Source: Bacillota bacterium
GTDB taxonomy: Bacteria; Bacillota; Bacilli; Paenibacillales; UBA4045
Assembly: GCA_023441055.1 (NCBI GenBank)
Contig: JAEZQY010000018.1
Location: 124,001-188,000 of the forward strand
Length of the DNA stretch: 64,000 nucleotides
Direction of reading: 5' to 3'
Shown: positions 61,822 through 64,000 of the stretch, piece after piece
Layout of the letters: each line of letters starts with the position of its first letter
How positions within the stretch are numbered: the stretch's first letter is position 1
Made by a program: the position numbers and the translations under genes
Notes under the pieces: model-generated
The model's input: only the letters and a program-made list of their open reading frames with translations
Database searches by the model: none
Told to the model about the DNA's origin: nothing

Positions 61822-62394
61822 ATGAAACGCTTAATCGCATTTATCCTAATGGCATGCTTAGGCTTCGGCATAATGGTGCTGTCATCACCATCAGCAGTCT
61901 ATGCCTGCTCATGCGCACAGCCGCTATCCGTATCGGCGCAATTCGAGCGCTCAGAAGCGGTGTTCGTTGGCGAGGTGCTGGAGGTTCAGGAGAAGCGCAG
62001 CATGGGTGGACGTGTTACGAAGGCTGCGCTATTCGAGGTGGATCGGATCTGGAAGGGCGGCACGCAGTCGCAGATCATCATTCACACTGGAAGCGGCGGT
62101 GGGGATTGCGGGATTTATTTTGAACCGGGCCAGGATTATCTCGTCTACGCGCAGCACTCCAAGATGTATGAAGGGGAAGAGTTGCTGACATCGATCATCT
62201 GTGATCGCACAAGTGAGGTCGCGGCGGCGCAGGAGGATCTGATGCTGCTCGGTGGAGGGAATGCGCCGACTGAGCAGGTCAATCTGATGAAGAAGCTGGA
62301 GGGCGGGATGCCGGCACTGGTGTGGGTGGGTGCGGCGATAGCGGCGTTAGTAGGCGGTGGATTAGCTTATATGCGTTGGAGAGTGAAACGATAG
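61822..62394 (+). CDS. secreted TIMP-like protein with C-terminal membrane anchor
   Basis: A 190-residue protein with a signal peptide (FILMACLGFGIMVLSS, cleavage near VYA), then CSCAQP, an NTR/TIMP-like start, and EAVFVGEVLEV and FEVDRIWKGG typical of bacterial TIMP-like domains. Four Cys in total (CSC, DCG, ICD) can form disulfides. A C-terminal helix (ALVWVGAAIAALVGGGLAYM) with positive tail anchors it. Family members are common in Bacillales, with unknown partners. Confidence 0.78.
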   Translation: MKRLIAFILMACLGFGIMVLSSPSAVYACSCAQPLSVSAQFERSEAVFVGEVLEVQEKRSMGGRVTKAALFEVDRIWKGGTQSQIIIHTGSGGGDCGIYFEPGQDYLVYAQHSKMYEGEELLTSIICDRTSEVAAAQEDLMLLGGGNAPTEQVNLMKKLEGGMPALVWVGAAIAALVGGGLAYMRWRVKR

Positions 62395-62508
62395 GTGGTT
62401 CGTTTTGATTCCTCGGTCAGCTGGTCTATACTTGGTATATCTGCAGATACATGCATATACTACGTGTAGTAACAGACAACTTCTGACAGAGGAGATTTAT
62501 CGCCTATC

Positions 62509-63612
62509 ATGTTCATTCTGATATTCATCCTGATGCTGCTTCTATATGGGTTGCTCGTCTTCTACATTGGCTGGAGCGGGTGGCGTTGGATGAAGCCGCT
62601 CGTGCCGGCTGGGTTCAAGTGGTTCTATCTGGCTGCGCTCTTGTTCCTATCCAGCTCATTCATCTGGGGCAGAGTCGTATCGGAGGTTCCATTCTTCAGT
62701 ATTATGGGGTCGTATTGGCTCGCCATGTTCTCTCTATCGCTGCTCGTGCTGCCGGTTGTGCACTTAGCGCTGTTGTTGATTAGGTTAATGCGGCTGAGTC
62801 GCGATTCGATTCAGAAGTGGTCGGGGGCTGTCGCGCTCGTGACGATCGTCTCGCTCATCCTCTACGGCACCTTCAATGCATACAGCCCAGTGGTGCGCAG
62901 CTATGACGTCTATATTGATAAGCAGGCAGGCCAGCTCACAGAACTGAGCATTGTGATGGCAGCGGATATGCACTTCGGACTGCTATCCGGCCGGAAGCAT
63001 GCCGAGCGTATGGTGGAGGAGATTGAGGCGTTAGCGCCTGATCTCGTGTTGTATCCGGGTGACATAATTGATGATGACTTGGACGCGTTCTTGAATAAAG
63101 GGATCGACGAAGTGATGGGTAATGTGCAGGCGGAATATGGCGTATATGCTGCGCTCGGCAATCATGACAGGTACCGAGGCGATATGGAGCAGCTAATTGC
63201 TGCCTTAGAGCGAAGCAACATGGATGTGTTGTACGATGAGACGATTGTCATCGAGGATGCATTGACGCTCATCGGGCGTAAGGACAGGATGGAGCGGGAC
63301 AGAGCGCCACTAGCTGATCTGATGGCAGGTGTATCTACGGAATTGCCGATTATTATGCTGGATCACCAGCCCTATGAGTTTGATATAGCGAGGGATCTGG
63401 GAGTCGACCTGATGCTGTCCGGTCATACGCATCGCGGCCAGATTGCTCCGGCGCATCTCATAACGAAGGCGATATATGAGAATGATTGGGGCCTGCTGCA
63501 GAAGGGGGCGTTCCATTCGATTGTTACTTCAGGCTACGGCTTCTGGGGTCCGCCGATACGACTTGGCACCCGTTCAGAGCTTGTACATATAACCGTCCAT
63601 TTCATTGGTTAA
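62509..63612 (+). CDS. membrane metallophosphoesterase (YkuE-like)
   Basis: A 367-residue protein with about four N-terminal helices (residues 1-125) followed by a calcineurin-like domain facing outside: AADMHFG, LYPGDIIDDD, LGNHDRYRGD, LDHQPYEFD and GHTHRGQ, all metal-site motifs. Such proteins (YkuE, UDP-2,3-diacylglucosamine hydrolase relatives) act on envelope phospholipid or teichoic acid precursors. ATG 62509 has a weak site (AGAGGAG). A terminator follows. Confidence 0.88.
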   Translation: MFILIFILMLLLYGLLVFYIGWSGWRWMKPLVPAGFKWFYLAALLFLSSSFIWGRVVSEVPFFSIMGSYWLAMFSLSLLVLPVVHLALLLIRLMRLSRDSIQKWSGAVALVTIVSLILYGTFNAYSPVVRSYDVYIDKQAGQLTELSIVMAADMHFGLLSGRKHAERMVEEIEALAPDLVLYPGDIIDDDLDAFLNKGIDEVMGNVQAEYGVYAALGNHDRYRGDMEQLIAALERSNMDVLYDETIVIEDALTLIGRKDRMERDRAPLADLMAGVSTELPIIMLDHQPYEFDIARDLGVDLMLSGHTHRGQIAPAHLITKAIYENDWGLLQKGAFHSIVTSGYGFWGPPIRLGTRSELVHITVHFIG

Positions 63613-63615
63613 ATG

Positions 63616-63652
63616 AAGGTGAAGAAGTCGACATTGACTTCTTCGCCTTTGT
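63616..63652 (+). terminator. rho-independent-like terminator
   Basis: AAGGTGAAGAAGTC pairs with GACTTCTTCGCCTT (14 bp, one G-T pair) around a 6-base loop, followed by TTG. The T-run is short. It starts 4 bp after the phosphoesterase stop. Confidence 0.65.
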
Positions 63653-63746
63653 TCGTATGGCCGCCTACCGTTAAAGTAGATCAGAATAAAGATACCAATA
63701 GGGGGAGACCTTATTGTATATCTTGGCAGCTGAGGCGGAGGGCTGA

Positions 63747-64000
63747 ATGAGCTTGGATTTTCTTAAAGGTAATGAATCACTTACAACGATTGAATGGATC
63801 TTGAGAGCTATTGTGAGCTATATCTATCTTATTCTTGCAGCCAAAATTATGGGACAGCGTTCCATCTCACAATTACGGCTTCTCGATTTCATTCTGGCGC
63901 TCACGATCGGCAATATTATCGCTCACCCGCTTTCGAGTGAGGGAACGGGGCTTAAGGGGTCCATGATTACCACATTGGCTCTCATTGTACTCTATGTCGC
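63747..64000 (+). CDS. DUF421/YetF-like membrane protein, 3'-truncated by window edge
   Basis: ATG 63747 after GAGGCGGAGG opens a frame that runs off the window. The first 85 residues show two hydrophobic helices (LRAIVSYIYLILAAKIMGQR; LALTIGNIIAHPL) and the family motif GQRSISQLRLLDF. DUF421/YetF proteins are spore or cell-envelope membrane proteins in Bacillales. The C-terminal part is not visible. Confidence 0.85.
   Translation, partial: MSLDFLKGNESLTTIEWILRAIVSYIYLILAAKIMGQRSISQLRLLDFILALTIGNIIAHPLSSEGTGLKGSMITTLALIVLYV

Overview
The window comes from a Paenibacillus-like member of the Bacillales. Three things point there: strong AGGAGG-type ribosome binding sites with frequent TTG/GTG starts, several two-permease-plus-lipoprotein (LplB/YtcP/LplA-like) sugar importers paired with AraC-type regulators, and relatives of Bacillus families (iol genes, YesM-type kinase, SdpRI, YetF/DUF421, Gmad2 lipoprotein). 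Most genes are GC-rich and prefer GAG, AAG and CAG. Two stretches depart from this: about 20.0-33.4 kb (more GAA, AAA, TTT) and about 58.1-61.8 kb (strongly AT-rich). Both look acquired.

Layout. 0-5.3 kb: 3' part of a myo-inositol catabolic operon (iolC, iolD, iolE, iolJ) ending in a DeoR-type regulator and a terminator. 5.3-9.4 kb: MarR regulator plus the two halves of a heterodimeric ABC exporter, with a palindrome inside the promoter. 9.7-19.9 kb: serine hydrolase, MFS transporter/unknown/nitroreductase operon, DUF4003 protein, coiled-coil protein, aldo/keto reductase, Mbeg1-like lipase fold, nuclease-fold/winged-helix protein and a conserved unknown, separated by hairpin-repeat arrays and a 9-bp minisatellite. 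20.0-33.4 kb: a carbohydrate locus with a membrane AraC regulator, a three-gene importer, a CE-type esterase fused to an unknown domain, a secreted LamG-like protein, a sulfatase and a GH106-like hydrolase. It probably takes up and breaks down a sulfated, acylated, perhaps rhamnose-containing oligosaccharide. 33.7-37.1 kb: FtsX-type ABC system. 37.4-45.1 kb: two-component system, a second importer and a Gfo/Idh/MocA oxidoreductase, with a cre-like site and a promoter. 45.2-52.9 kb: phosphoesterase, M20 dipeptidase, UspA, SdpI/SdpR pair, carbonic anhydrase, Gmad2 lipoprotein, Crp-family regulator, SDR. 53.0-56.7 kb: a ribose-type sugar ABC importer. 56.8-58.1 kb: membrane coiled-coil protein overlapping an AIM24 protein. 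58.1-61.8 kb: a decayed defence or mobile island. 61.8-64.0 kb: TIMP-like lipoprotein-sized secreted protein, membrane phosphoesterase and a truncated DUF421 gene.

The decayed island at 58.1-61.8 kb is the most unusual part. It holds two VbhA-type antitoxin genes, each followed by a broken fic toxin (one truncated and joined to foreign sequence, one frameshifted by a 7-bp duplication). It also holds a tandemly duplicated module carrying tiny charged-helix ORFs, and copies of a type I-C-like CRISPR repeat including one repeat-spacer-repeat unit, with no cas genes in view. The 20-33.4 kb locus is the best candidate for new enzymology. All functional calls are by reading motifs; no database search was possible.
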